From: Blastocystis sp. Blastoise | Lineage: Eukaryota > Sar > Bigyra > Opalinata > Blastocystidae | Assembly (NCBI GenBank): GCA_039096225.1 | Contig: JBBPEB010000006.1 | Location: forward strand, 169,501 to 233,500 | DNA: 64,000 nt | Direction of reading: 5' to 3' | The notes under the pieces: model-generated | Told to the model about the DNA's origin: nothing | Database searches by the model: none | Seen by the model: the letters and a program-made list of their open reading frames with translations, nothing else | In this document: positions 1 to 25,818 of the stretch, piece after piece | Layout: each line of letters starts with the position of its first letter | Numbering within the stretch: position 1 is the first letter of the stretch | Program-made: the position numbers and the translations under genes

Positions 1-388
1 AACCATAAACACAAGAATATAAAATATAAATATAAGTATACTCTTGTAAAATATAGGGTAATCCTTGAGCTTGAATTAAAGAAGGTTTTTCATATTTAAA
101 TTCTACATAAACAGAACGAATTAATTCTTCACGGAGATGTAAGTCTTCAAAAGTAGTAGCAGCTAATAAGTTTTGTTTATAATCAATTTCAATAACAGTC
201 TTTTCATTAATTAAACCACATCCATGATTTGAAGAAGAATTACTTGATGATTCAGAATCTTCAGCAGACACAGTTTTTGATTCACTTTGAGAATTGGTAC
301 TTTTTACTTCTGTCTTTGTTACTTCAGGAGATTGTTCTTCTTGAGAAGTTTGCTCATCTACTTTAGGTTCATTAGTTACTTCACTCAT
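1..388 (-). CDS. DEAD-box RNA helicase, Dbp5/DDX19-like, 5' exon (partial)
   Basis: The reverse strand from an ATG at 388 reads an acidic, Ser/Glu-rich leader followed by a motif typical of the start of a DEAD-box core: FEDLHLREELIRSVY, then KPSLIQAQGLPYIL. The aromatic residue upstream plus the KPSxIQ stretch is the Q motif that binds adenine in these helicases. The preceding phrase with the pattern LLAATTFEDLHL resembles Dbp5/DDX19, the mRNA-export helicase at the nuclear pore; that subfamily call is inference. Exon 1 appears to end at 42, where a GTATAC donor opens an AT-rich intron running off the window edge, so the ATPase motifs (DEAD, SAT, HRIGR) lie outside. The frame is open throughout. 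It lies upstream of, and in the same direction as, the chromatin gene. Confidence 0.75.
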   Translation of the reverse strand, partial: MSEVTNEPKVDEQTSQEEQSPEVTKTEVKSTNSQSESKTVSAEDSESSSNSSSNHGCGLINEKTVIEIDYKQNLLAATTFEDLHLREELIRSVYVEFKYEKPSLIQAQGLPYILQEYTYIYILYSCVYG

Positions 389-1379
389 TGTACTATGCTA
401 TCAATCAGAATAAAAATGAAATTACTTTTTTTATTTCATTTTCTTTTTCTTTTTCATGATTATTTCTGGTTTTCTAGGTTATAACGTATTATTAATCATT
501 TCATTCTTATATTTAAAATATCTTGTCAGATTTATATACTATTATGAATATTCTATAATAGCTTAACGAAAATATAATAGATACATAGTCTTGAATCAAT
601 AATTTAACATTATCAACACATGATGTTCACAGATGAGTAATTGTTGTTATGAAAACGATAATATATGTCTATTTATATGCATAAAACGATTAGAAGAATA
701 CAACTCTAAGTGTTAACTTTACTCTTATTGTTGCTTTTTATTTTCATTTTCATAATTCTAGTTCAATTTGTTCATTTATAATTAAAGATAAAACTATATT
801 ATCAGCATATTATATTAGGTATTTAGATATTTGATTTGCTGTTGTTTTTTTAATATTATACATAATTTATCTATTCTGATATTTTTTAATGGGAAAATTT
901 ATTATAAAATTTATATTTTGATCATAATTAACAATACAGAATAATCCTGGAAGTAATATTTATTTTTAAATACAAAAAATCAGAATAATTGACTCATTTT
1001 AAATGAATTAACACAAGTTCAACTATTGTTCAACTATGAAAAATAAAGATTTTTATATGTTTTTAATAATTTCTTCTTTAATAAAGATCCAATAGAAACC
1101 ACATAATTATTTTAACAAAAGTAAAAGAGGAACATGGTTTTATTTATAAAAAAATGGAATATAATTTACAATAAGAAAACAAATAATTGTAAAACAATTT
1201 CAAATGGTTGTATATATATAAATATATATAGTACCATTTAATAAAATGAGTATGTAAAAGATAAAATTGAAAAGTGATAAAAAAAGAATAATATTTGTAG
1301 AAAAGAATATATAGGGAAAAATGAGCATTAATAATAAAGTCAATATATATATATAGAAATATAAAATAAATACTTTGTA
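389..1379. other. AT-rich intergenic region between two minus-strand genes
   Basis: About 990 bases with no credible coding frame, no RNA gene and no long repeat. It contains the 5' flank of the helicase gene (a T-rich stretch at 425-470 just upstream of its ATG) and the 3' flank of the chromatin gene. Nothing further could be assigned. Confidence 0.6.
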
Positions 1380-12645
<11,266 letters not shown>

Positions 12646-13169
12646 GATTAAATACTTTTCATAAACATAAAAATGATTACAGAAACAATAGTATATATTT
12701 TTGTAAATAAAAAAACAAAAATAAAAAAAGATCGCGATTATAATAAAAAATGGGATGTAATTGCTCAAATAATCGTGTTTTTTTACTTTTAAAAAATGAA
12801 TTTAAAAAAAATATACATTTATATTAACTGAGAATTAATATTTGAAAAAATTTTATACTTGATTTATAAAAATTTAAAAATTTCTTATATGTGATCTATT
12901 TCTTATACATTATATATATTCAATATAGTAAAGACATTTATCTATTTTTCATTAACAATTCATTACACAAACAGAGGATATAAAAAGAAAAAAGAGATTT
13001 TTACAGAAAAATAAGGAAAAACTCTGAGAAATATCCAATTCCCATAGTTATTTTAAACTGAAAAAGAGAATCTAGAGAAAATGAACAAAACATAATTATA
13101 ACAAAGAAAGACCTTGTCATCACTTGATTTATACTGTAATTTACTAATTCATTTGTATACGAAAAGTGC
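12646..13169. promoter_or_regulatory. Divergent intergenic region (chromatin gene / ubiquitin hydrolase gene)
   Basis: A 524-bp AT-rich spacer between the minus-strand ATG at 12645 and the plus-strand ATG at 13170. It must hold the promoters of both large genes, but no defined motif could be recognised beyond A/T runs. Confidence 0.5.
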
Positions 13170-14045
13170 ATGAGTATATAAACATTTGGATGATATTCTT
13201 ATTTATAGGTGAACTAAATTCTCAAGGATCTGAATTAGCTTCAAACGTTGATGAAGAATTATATATTGCATCGAAAGGAAAAGCATCTTTGCTTTCTAAC
13301 CTTGAACATCTTGTTCATTATGTCGAAGTATTTTTATAATTTGTTTTTGTTTATTCAGTTATTTTTTATAAATATTTCTTTTTTTATAGACCTTAGAAGA
13401 TAATATACCTGAGTATAAAGATTTAACTTCAATTATTGAAGCTTTTAAAGTGGATCAGAATTTACCTTTCATTCCACAATTTGTAAATGTAGTTAGAAAG
13501 ATATTATATGCTGTATATTAAGTAATACTTATTTTTTTAAATGTTGTATTAGGAATGTGAATCAAATATGTACTCTGTTCGAAGTGATTTCTTTTCAATT
13601 ATTATTTTCACATGTTTGACTACTGAATTATATCACTATGTAGAAATTATTTCATTAATGTATATATTATTTTTGCATTTCTTTTGTTTATATATATATT
13701 CTTTTTATATTAAATAATATATATGTATAGTGACGATATTTTATGTGGCGTTCAAAAAGGCAAAGCCGATTCTCGAAGCTTCTTTAGTCGTTACTGTTCC
13801 TATGAAGAAAGGTATTCATTATAGTTATTATTAGGTTTATTATAGGTATTATTATGGTTATTATTATGTTTATTCTGATTGTTATAGTTATTATATTTAT
13901 TATTATTATAGTTTTTATTATTAAGTTTATTATTATTATAGTTATTATAGTTATGCTTATTATATTTATTATTATTATATATAGAAAGTTAGGAGATCAT
14001 CTTATTGGATTTACAACAGATAATATGTCGAGTCTTTATAGAGGA

Positions 14046-14106
<61 letters not shown>

Positions 14107-14388
14107 ACTGATGCTTGTCTTAATCAATTTGTGAATATATATGTAAATCCAAAAGATAAAAAATCGAATACAGTTGTAAAGATATTAAAGTATATATATA
14201 TATTATTATTATTATTATGTTTATTATTATATAGATATATACCTGAAAGCGATTCTTTTATGGGACATGATATGATTGGAAATATATTCACATTTAAATA
14301 TGAAAATTGCACAAAAATCACGGGAATTCAAAGAACAGCTATTGCCAATATGTCACTTGTATATATATATATATATATTATTATTATG

Positions 14389-14426
<38 letters not shown>

Positions 14427-14662
14427 GACTAATTCTACAAAGGATATTGGTCTTTATATATCTATTCATGTTAATGATAATTATACGTATATATATATAT
14501 ATATATATATATATTTAAATATCTTTAGAATCACGGGAATAGTGCTTGATTTCTTTGAAGAGAGAGGTATATATAAGAATATATACAGAGTTTATTTAGA
14601 TGGATATACACAAGTAGATATTTATGGATTAGAAGATATTCAAGTTGATATGTATATATATA

Positions 14663-14698
<36 letters not shown>

Positions 14699-15283
14699 AT
14701 ATATTATTTATTATATATTATATATTATTATAGAGTAGAGCCATTTCCTTACCTGGAGCGTCATCTAGATGCGTCACTTGTACTAACCAATACATCTCAT
14801 GATAAGAATTTACTTATTTATTATCATCAGGACAAACAGTATATATATTATATATATATATTATATATATTATATATATTATATATAGGATTTATACCAT
14901 AATAGATCTTTCTTACTCCCCCATTTCTGATAAATATACATATTCACTTATACGAAATAGTGATAATAGAGCTTTTATGTATATATATATATTATATTCT
15001 ATTATATTTATATTCAACCCTATATATAGTTTTGATTTACCTCAAGGTTCATATACGATTCTAAAAGAAATTCCAGCACGTGATCGTCTGGTGACTCCCC
15101 TCAATCCCCCTCCAATGGACCCCATTCTTAGTACGGAACTCAAATCATTTGTCGAGGAATATACAGATAAACGATATTATTGTAAACCCTATAGTTCTTT
15201 ATATAAAGCTATTGAAACCTCTTTATATGAATATATGAATGTATTACAATCATTATGGGCAGATATCGACTTTGGAAAAGATG

Positions 15284-15334
<51 letters not shown>

Positions 15335-16260
15335 ATAGTTTGAATACTTATTCTCTATGTATAAATTAAGCATATATATTTATATACTTACTTCTCTTCC
15401 TTCACTTGTTACTATTTGTAATGAAAGGTATATATATATTTGGGTATATTTATTATATATATATAGTTTATTAAAATTTTTACCAAGTGATTTTCCCCGC
15501 CAAATTGATGTTGATGAATATATTAATACACTGAAATTTGCTGAAAAACGAAAAATGTAATTATGATTTATTATATTATTAATATATATATATATAGTTA
15601 TCAAGATCCTTATGATTATCAAAAATTATATATTAATATATATATATATAAGTTAATGAGATCAAACATGAAAAATAAAATTGATGTATATAATAATAAT
15701 TATATATATATATATATAGGGAATAACGAATTTAACTACATTATTTAATGATCTTCAAACGGTAAAGAAATCCACTATTTATAAATCACTTGTTCAATAT
15801 ATACGAGACAGAGTATATATAACTATCTATATATATTACTTATATATATGTTACTTATTATATATAGGATATATTAGATGTGTTATTCCGACAGTGTTTA
15901 AATACCGAAACATTACGATTGTCTCTCTCTCTTCTTCAATATATATGCACTGTTATCCCTGTATGTACTTATTATTCTATTCTTTATTAATATATACATA
16001 TTCTTATACTTATATAGTTAACAAATAAGGATATTGATATATTTTATGAGGCTGTTCATAATAACCGTATATATGAATCCATTCAAGCTACTACCATTGT
16101 ATGTCAATTACTCCCTCTCTTCCCTAATCAACGTATATATATATATAGTATTATTATTATACTTATTATTATATATAGAACGTGAATATTTACAAAATTT
16201 ATTATTAAATACAAGTGTTGATATATGTACAGAACAAGTATATATATATATTAATATTTA

Positions 16261-16311
<51 letters not shown>

Positions 16312-16891
16312 TTATATTCATATTATATATAGAGTATTAAAGTATTAAGTAAATTGTTAGTATTATATATAAATGACATCCCTGAATCACAACCTATTCC
16401 TGATTCTATTCGAAATTCTATTGTATATATTATATAGTATAACAATATTGCTATTATTATTATAGAAAACAGTTGGTGAATATATTTTCCGTTACGGATG
16501 CATTTGTACCCCCGAATCAAATGAAGAAAAGCACGTGATATTCTCATTGATTCCACTTTATAAATCAGATAGCTTTGTATATATATATATATTATTATTA
16601 TTATTATTATTTTATATAGTGTGAAATCTTTTGTGCATTTCTGTCTTCTCAGTTACACACAACATCCATGACATTAAATAATCTCTCTTTTATTCTCTAT
16701 GTCTATTATTCTATTCTTACAAAGTATATATATATATATTTTGATTATTATTTCTATTTTCTTTCTATATATATATATATATATATAGTCTTTCAACGGA
16801 TGTTCAGAATCTCTGTCTTTATCTCCAGACCCCGAAACCTGATGATTTCATAGAAGTAATCTATCAACAAATATTATACTCCTTGTATATA

Positions 16892-16925
<34 letters not shown>

Positions 16926-18153
16926 TATATAGTTTATTAGTCTCTACAAGTACTGATTCTATTTCACAAAGTTATTTAACAAGGTATATTTATATGATAA
17001 TAATTATAGTAATAATAATAATAATAACTATATATATATATATAGTATTGTTCATCGTTGTTTATTAATACTGAAATTATTTATTGATGATTTTCAATTT
17101 AATACTTCATTAATATCTATTCAAACTATATATAAGAAATTGTTACTTCTGAATTCACCAATATATATACAGATCTATATTTTACAATGGTTATATAGTT
17201 ATTATATACATGTAATTGAAGTATATCCTGATAATAAATTAGATTCAGATATAAATGATGTATATATATATATGAAAGATGCACAGTTGAATAAAGATAA
17301 AAGTGGAATCAAATTATTAATATTATTATTTGAAGAAATTAACTTAAGAAATGAAGGATATATTTGGGATGAACAAAGAGATATATATATACGTAATAGC
17401 ATGACTCTGAAACATGAAGAAAAAATATGGAAAGTATATATATATATATATATATATATATACTTAATATTATACTTAATATTATACTTAATATTATTAT
17501 ATAGATAACAATGCTTCATGATAAACGTGTAGAATTATTAAATTATTTGATTGATTTATATTTAAATGTATCCAATGAAATGGTAAAGAAATCATGTGAT
17601 TTAACAGAAAAGTTTTTGAAAATTATTTCTCAATTTATTATTCAAAAGAAAGATGATCCAAGTATATATATAATATATATATATAATATATATATATATT
17701 ATATATAGATTCATATTTATGTCGCCGTTGTCTTCAACTTCTTCTTCTATTTTATAAACGTATATATCTCTCTACACCTCAAAAACCAATTACTGTTCTT
17801 TTACCAACTTCCCATGAAACTTTTAAAAGTTCTGCTGTCCATTTGACAATTCCCGCGGAACTGACAGCTGCTGATTTATTGAGATATATATATGGAGATG
17901 AATGTCAAGATAAAGTACAAACAGAAGGCGTTACAATATTAAGGGGATTAATGTACGGAAATAAAACAGCTCTTCTATATAATAAGAAATGTATTCCTTA
18001 TCATGGAGAAGTATATATATATATATATAATAATAAAAATAATAATAAATATTTTTATAGACTTTTTTTATTGAAGACATAACACATCCAGGATGTGCAA
18101 ATTCCCCTGGTTATTACATAGAATTGTATATATATATATATATTATAATATTC

Positions 18154-18185
<32 letters not shown>

Positions 18186-19927
18186 GTCAGGAATTCTTTT
18201 ATATATCAGATTATATTGAGAAAGCATTAGCTTATAACCCCTTAAGGTTACCTTCAAGTTGTATATATATATATATATATTATTATTATTATTATTCTAT
18301 ATATATATATAGTATCTAGTTCTCAGTATTACCACCCAGTTCCTTCTGATATATTATATACTACATTAATAAACTTCTTAAGGCCTTCTCGAAACACCAA
18401 GTCTTCTTTCTCCATTGGATCTCCTACTGATGCTCATAACTCTACTATTGATAATAGTAGTGTATATGCCAAAGAAGCTATATATATATTACGTAATCTA
18501 CCTCCTTATGTTCCTCTTTTGGAGCAAATTAAACAAATAAATGAAAACTCAACAAATGGATGGAATGAACTACTTGATATACGATATCCGTATATAATTA
18601 TATATAGTATTATTATTATTATATCATATTATATTTAATATAGTGGTTATATTACTTATGTTCTTGAAATTATTCATTATTTACTTTATGAATACAAAGG
18701 AAAAGGTATATATATATATAATATATAATTATTATTATTATTATAGATTTCTTGACAACATGGTTTAAGAATGCAATATATTTAAATGATGGTTATAAAT
18801 CATTCTTCAACTTATTATATACTTTTGAGCCTTCTTCTGAAATCCATTTTAATTTATATACTTTATTATCTCGTTTCTTACTTACAATATTATATCATCA
18901 ATTGACATATAATACAAAGAAGAGAAATAATATTAGTAAATATCTATCTGTATATAAAGAAGTCTATAAATATGAATTGAATTATATTCCTCAAGATATG
19001 ATATATACCTTATTAACAAGAATAGCCGAGATTATTCAAATAGCTCGTTGTCCTTCTTCTTATATACCTCCTCAATTACATACATTAAAGAAGATAAATA
19101 GTCATTCTATTTCCTTTAATATGAGCCATAATAGTCTAGAAGAAGTCTATAGTCCTCCTTTTCCTCCTCCTCCTCCTACTAATTATTTCACAGGTGCATA
19201 TAAAGATACAGGAAATGATTTAATGGATGATGATGATATGGAAGTACCTGAAGAAGAAGAAATAGGATTAATGAATACATATGAAGAGAAAGAAAGAGGA
19301 GAAGGAGAAGAAAAACCTACTGGAGAACTGATTTATGGATTAAGTCATATACTGAATACTGTTGAAATTGAAGGTGAAGAAGAAACAGGAAAAAAGAAAG
19401 AAAAAGAAATGATAGATATGTTTACTTATATAGGAAAAGGAGAAGAAGAAAAAGATCATTGTATGTTTATATTTATTATAGTTTTATTATATTTATTTTA
19501 TATTTTATTTATTATATTTCTTATTATTCTGTATAATATATAGCTATTGATGTTCAATATGTATATTCTCTTCTTCGTAATCGACTGAAAACCGCGAATA
19601 AAGAAGAAAAATATGATGTGAATACACTAGATGATTTTGTATATATATATATATTATTATATATATTTGTTTATTATTATTATTATATATATATTTATTA
19701 TTATTATTATATAGAATCTATGTATTCTGTGGATGTGTGAATCCCTCTGTCAGCTACTTACATCACATGATCTTCTTATTAAATATTTTATTGGATATAC
19801 TCAATTATCTCCGTGGTTATATACTGTTCTTATATTATCTCCTACTTCATCTTCCCGCCTTACAGTGGCGCGTTGTCTTTATGAATCCGTAATCGCGGGA
19901 AATACTTATGCTCCAGCATTTCTCTAT

Positions 19928-19963
<36 letters not shown>

Positions 19964-22244
19964 GCTATATATACTATTCTATGTATATATATATAGCATT
20001 TATTACGTATATTTGATCGTAATTTCTTCCGTTTAATTGAATCTCAAGTCGATTATTTCTGTGAATTAATGATTCTATTACTCTATTATTGCTGTGAAAA
20101 AGAGTACATATATATATATATATATATTCTATATATTCTATATATTCTATATTATTCAAAATATTCTATATATTCTATATATTCTACATATTCTATATAT
20201 TCTATATATTCTATATTTTCTATATTGTTCAAAATATTCTATTTATTCTATATTTTCTATATTATTCTCTCTTTACATATATATATAGAATGATAACTAG
20301 AACTACGGATAGTTGGTATGATTATATACTTGCCAAATTCTATGAATCACTCGATTTTAAACCTCATACATATACACAAAATAGCATTTCTGTATATATA
20401 TATATATATAGTTTTAACTATTCTATATTTATAATTAATCAACTTATATATACATATATATAGAGATATTATAATGCTATACATACTGCCGAGCAAGGTT
20501 CTCTTCATACTTGTAAATTACCTTTACATCAAATATATACTAAACTATATACCGCCTATAATACCCGCGTTCTATGTCCCTCCTTGAAAACCATGATTAT
20601 CAGAAGCATGGTTATTATGTATCCTGTATATATATATTATACATATTATTATTATACATATTATTATATTTTTTATTATACATATTATTATACTTATTCT
20701 ATTTTATTCCCTCACTTCCCAGTATTTTTCCCTCCCTTCCGACGCTTTAACTCCTCTCGCTACATCCCTCGTATCTTCTACTTTCCTTTCTCCCTATATA
20801 TTACTCTCTCACACTCCTTGGAGAACTGGTATACACAGAGCTGCAGCGAATCTACTCTTTAAAATAGGTATATATATATATATATATATATATTTATTTC
20901 ATGTAAAATATACTCTATATATAAATAATTTATTATTTTCTTCTAGCTGTTGATAACATGAGTATTGAACAATATATCAATAAATCTATATTATTTCCTT
21001 TATTGACTCTTGTTCCTCCTATTTTAAATGCTGATCAAACTCCTCCTCCTCTTACACCTTCATCTACTTATACTATTCCTTCATCTCCATTCCCACGATT
21101 AAGAAACTGTGATCTCCCCGTGGGAATACGTAATTTAGGAAATACTTGTTATATGAATAGTTTTATTCAATTACTTAGTAATAGTGGTTATATAGATGGA
21201 TTATTACATATACCTACAGAAGGTATAGTAATAAAGAGAAATGATAAAGATATATATACAGATATTCATGTATGTTTAAAGAATAATCCATTTACTACAG
21301 AAAGAAATAATTTAAGAATTACTTCAATTCCCCACGGGGGACAGCCTATTGTTAGTCAAGATAAAACTCCCGTTTGTTGTGTTTCTCCACATGTTAATGA
21401 TGCTCTCTCTGTTACTAATAGTATAGGTACTAATATATATAATCCAGATACTATTATTGCTGTTCCTCATTCTAAAAGTAGTGCAGCTTCAATTCCTATT
21501 TCTGTATTCCCACAACCACCTAAACTTATTGTTCCAGAACCTCTATTAGCTCCTCTTGGCATGTGCGCATCCCCCTCTATCTCACGTGTTCCTTCAGCAG
21601 ATATCCCTATAATGCCATCAATGACTCCAAACGTCCCTTCTTTAGTTTTACCGCCACCAGCATTACCGCCAACGCCATCAACATTAAGAGCTATACAAGA
21701 ACTTATTTGTGATTTACGTTATGGTAGTTATAATTGCGGGGATCCTTCGAAATTGATTGATACTTTAACTGATTTTGAAGGTAATAAAATGGATAAAAAC
21801 ACACAATTTGATTTAAGTGAATTTTGTAATGTATTATTTGATAAGATTGAGAAAGAAGGAGGAAAAGAATGGCTTGAAAACACGTTTTACGGGAATATGT
21901 GTAGTTGTACCCGTAGTTTAGAATGTTCCCATGTTTCTCTTCGTAATGAACCTTTTACTATGTTAACTGTTAATATTAATAAAGCTAATGTATATATTTT
22001 TTGTTTATTATACTAATTATTATTATACTTATACTTATTATTATGTATAGTCTGTTGAACAAGCATTACAGCAAACGGTTGCTATAAATGAATTACTTGG
22101 AGATAACCAATGGAAATGCGAGGAATGTAATAAGAAAGTTAACGGCTGTCGACGTACAGTGATCGATAATACGAAACCATTACTTATGATTAGTATAAAT
22201 CGTATTCAATTTGATTATAATACAATGACTAGAACTAAGGTATA

Positions 22245-22317
<73 letters not shown>

Positions 22318-22536
22318 CTTATTTTTATTATATAGATTAATTCTTATTGTTCATTCCCCATGATTTTAAATGTATTTCCATATACTTATACTGGTCTGAT
22401 TGGCAAGAAATATAATACAGCTGGACAACTTGTACATGATTCTCTTTGGGATGTTAAAGATAACGAAAATCCTCATATAAATGAAGAAGATTGTTATTAT
22501 GAATTAATTGGTATTCTCGTTCATAATGGTACTGCT

Positions 22537-22569
<33 letters not shown>

Positions 22570-23270
22570 TCATTCTTAATAACTCTATATATATATATAT
22601 AGATAGTGGCCATTACTATTATTTCGGTAAATCTGAGAATCCAATGAATAAGCAACGTTACGGTGACGAATCGGATGATTTTACAACGGATAAGGATCAA
22701 TGGTATTTATATAATGATAGTGAAGTACTTGAATTTAATCCTGAAAAAATTGAACAAGATTGTTTTGGAGGAAAAGAAAAGGTATATATATATATAATAA
22801 TAATTATTATATTATTCTATTATATACATTATATTCTTCCTCACAATTCTTTGGAATACCCTAATTATCTATATCTATCTCTATAGGATAATACTGAGAA
22901 GACCTACAGTGCTACTGTGCTTCTTTATAGTCGTATTCAACATCATAAAGGTATGACTCCCATTCCTTCGTTTGCTAAACAACCCAATGACTCGTACTCT
23001 ACATCTATATCCCCGCGGTTATCCGGATCCTTCTCTTCTATCAATACGAATGTTTCTGCTCCTCCTTGTAGTTCCTTATTAACCTATATATGTAATAATA
23101 TTAAGAGAAGTGATACTTTATTTGAACTCTATTCACCTTATATTGGTATATATATATATATAATTATTATATATATTCTAATATTTATTTAGGTAAATAT
23201 ATAATACAAATGTTAAAGTATCATAAAGAAAAAGGATTTGAAGATATTGAAAAATATCCAGATATGCTTA

Positions 23271-23304
<34 letters not shown>

Positions 23305-23459
23305 AGTTTATTGAATATCCTATTTTTATTTATATTTTATCTTATTCTATATATGTATATACATGTATTTATATATATAGGTAGCTGTTCTATATTATAT
23401 ATATATTCTTTCATCTTCATATGAACCAATTTCCATTTGGTCTCAAACCATAGGAATAG

Positions 23460-23495
<36 letters not shown>

Positions 23496-24442
23496 ATATA
23501 TTTATTATATATTTATTATTTTGCATTTATTATTATATTTATATAGTTTAATATGTTCACCAAGTGTTTCTCTTTGGTTCTTAACTATATATATATATAA
23601 TTATACTTCTATTTGTCCTCTTCTCTCTCCTCTTTGTCCAGATAGCTTCAAAAAAGCCACAACAAACTGTCTCTATAATGCCATGCAAAGCATCACTCTT
23701 AAATATAAACAGGAAATTGCAACATATATTCAAAATGATTTGAAAAAACAATATCGAATTCCTCCTATTGCTTTGATTGATAAGATTGTACTAAAAGTAA
23801 ATGAATCGCTTTGTGAAGCATTCCAGAATGTTGCTTATAATACTGAATTCTTTGATATTCTCACGAGATTATTAAAGACTCAAAAGAATCAAGAAAACTA
23901 TTTCCCATTAATGTGTGTGTATCGTAAAATGCACAAATGTTTATTGGGGTTATTATTAGTACATAACCATATTCCAGTATATTATTTATCTCTATATGCG
24001 GATCAGGCATTGTCTCTTCTTCTTCTTCTTCTTCCTTCTCTTAATATCAATAATCGAATTGAAAGCTATCCTTCTACTAAAGCTGGTATCTATTTATTAT
24101 TTATTATTATATATTATTATATATTATTATTATAGATGTTGTTCTTTTTACAAATGAAGATGTTAAACAAGTATATATATATATAATAATAATTTATTAT
24201 TATTATTTTATATGTATAGTATATGACATTTGATTTCTTTTCATTTATATATCAATATTCACCATCAAAATCATCTTCTTTATTTAAGTGGCTTGTATTC
24301 TCTAATCTATCTTATACTGATTATATTAAAGATATATTCCTTAATATAAGTATAAATGAATTTAGACAACGTATTAATACATATATACCGATTATAAGAG
24401 ACTTTATTACTATTAAAGATTCTCTTCAAAATGTATATATTT

Positions 24443-24474
<32 letters not shown>

Positions 24475-24860
24475 TCAAATTATTATCTTTATTATATAGG
24501 ATCGTATATCTACAATATTAAAAGTATTATTACATCTTGGTCAAACTTATATACAAGATATACCAAATGATAATATATATAATCATGCTATTATCTATAA
24601 ATTATTCAATTGCTTATTAAAGTATATTATTATGTATTCTATATTAATATATATTCTATATATATATAGATTATATTTAACCAATCCTATATTAGCTAAA
24701 CATATATTATCTAATAAAGATACTATTAATGAATTAATGAAAACTTATGACTATATGTATATATATATATATAAATTATATTTATTATTCATTATATCTC
24801 TATCTATCTATATATAGAACAAATCAAGTGAATTCACGTGATAATAAACTCAAACAATAG
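13170..24860 (+). CDS. Large ubiquitin-specific protease (USP9X/USP34-like deubiquitinase), many exons
   Basis: Begins with a 4-nt coding exon (ATGA, 13170-13173) joined in frame to 13209-13327, and ends with exon 24819-24860 (TAG at 24858-24860). Dozens of short exons are separated by 40-110-nt introns built of TA or TTA repeats. Catalytic core: exon 20947-21989 carries GIRNLGNTCYMNSFIQLL with the nucleophile Cys codon at 21147-21149; exon 22051-22239 has the zinc knuckle CEECNKKV; exon 22336-22537 ends in ELIGILVHNGTA; exon 22603-22781 starts DSGHYYYF with the catalytic His codon at 22611-22613, then QWYLYNDSEV. USPs of this kind cleave ubiquitin from substrates. A Pro/Ser-rich insertion of roughly 190 residues follows the Cys box. 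The long helical N-terminal part (13.2-20.9 kb) and a C-terminal helical part (23.5-24.8 kb) match the layout of USP9X/USP34, which flank the protease with armadillo-type repeats. The family call is firm; the subfamily is inference, and not every intron boundary was checked. Confidence 0.8.
22252..22315. repeat. (ATT)n microsatellite in a USP intron
   Basis: Pure trinucleotide run inside the intron between exons 22051-22239 and 22336-22537, in the middle of the catalytic domain. Confidence 0.9.
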
Positions 24861-25696
24861 TATAAATATTATATCTATAAACATATTTATTATTTTTCTA
24901 TTATTATCTTCGTGTCACTTTTTATCTTTGTAAACATAATTTCATTTTTTTTCATATCTATTTATCTTTTTATACACTATTTTAATTGCTTGTTTCTATT
25001 TATACATATAATTATTTGTAAAGTACCTTTTTCAAATTATATAGTTAAAAAAAACAATCTTTTTTATTTTTCTATTTTCTCTTTTCTCTACATTTTTTTT
25101 TGTATAGATTTCTTATTATTTATAACAATTATTTTTATTGTTTATCTATAATAATCATCACATCTTATAACAACGTCTATTTCATTTTCAATATATGTTT
25201 ATTATTACTTTCTTTTTAATGATTAATACTCATGTCAAAAAATAATCAAAGAATACACTTATATAAAACATTAATTCATTTATATGTCTCTTGTTTTTTT
25301 ATTCTCTCTACATATATATTGATTCTATATATAAAATTAAATAACACTTCTTAACCAAAAGAAATGCCATTTAATTAGTTATCTACTCAAATCTATCATA
25401 TATAGAATGTAAAATTAATGATAGTATACTATAATACACTTATAACTTTAAAAATGACTCATATAGTATCAAATAATTGTAAGAATCACTAAATCAGCAT
25501 TAAGAAATATAAACTATATTTTATTTCACTTTGACGATATCATACTATATCCTAAAATCATTTTAAATTAATTTAATAACACTAGTGTAGCAATTAAATC
25601 CAAAATTATATTTATTTTTCAAAAAGATTATAGTGAATATCATATATTCATTCTTCATATTACCAATCGAAATACTTTATATGAAATAGAACCTTA
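24861..25696. other. Intergenic region left of the integrated virus
   Basis: 836 bases of AT-rich sequence after the USP stop codon. T-rich runs at 24890-25110 may include the USP 3' UTR. A short open frame at 24912-25151 is T-rich, hydrophobic by composition and not credible. The virus begins at 25697. Confidence 0.6.
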
Positions 25697-25818
25697 ATAA
25701 TACTTCCGCTCTTCGATCTCCAGTATTTCACTCGATATTACCCCTGTATCGGAAAATCATACTGATTTTCCGATCAGGGGTAATAGACGAGTGCTGGAGA
25801 TCTCGGCTGAAGTATTAT
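25697..25818. repeat. Terminal imperfect palindrome (hairpin), left end
   Basis: Both ends read ATAATACTTC inward. The centre is a perfect 12-bp stem, ATCGGAAAATCA (25748-25759) and TGATTTTCCGAT (25763-25774), around a TAC loop. The outer arms pair over TTACCCCTG, GATCTCCAG and AATACTTC with bulges, because the arms differ in length by a few bases. The same structure is repeated at 50954-51075. Confidence 0.9.

Noticed and set aside
25700-25705. ATACTT as a 6-bp target-site duplication with 51074-51079
   Set aside because: The left copy lies inside the inverted repeat shared by both ends, so it is not an external flank; probably chance in AT-rich DNA.
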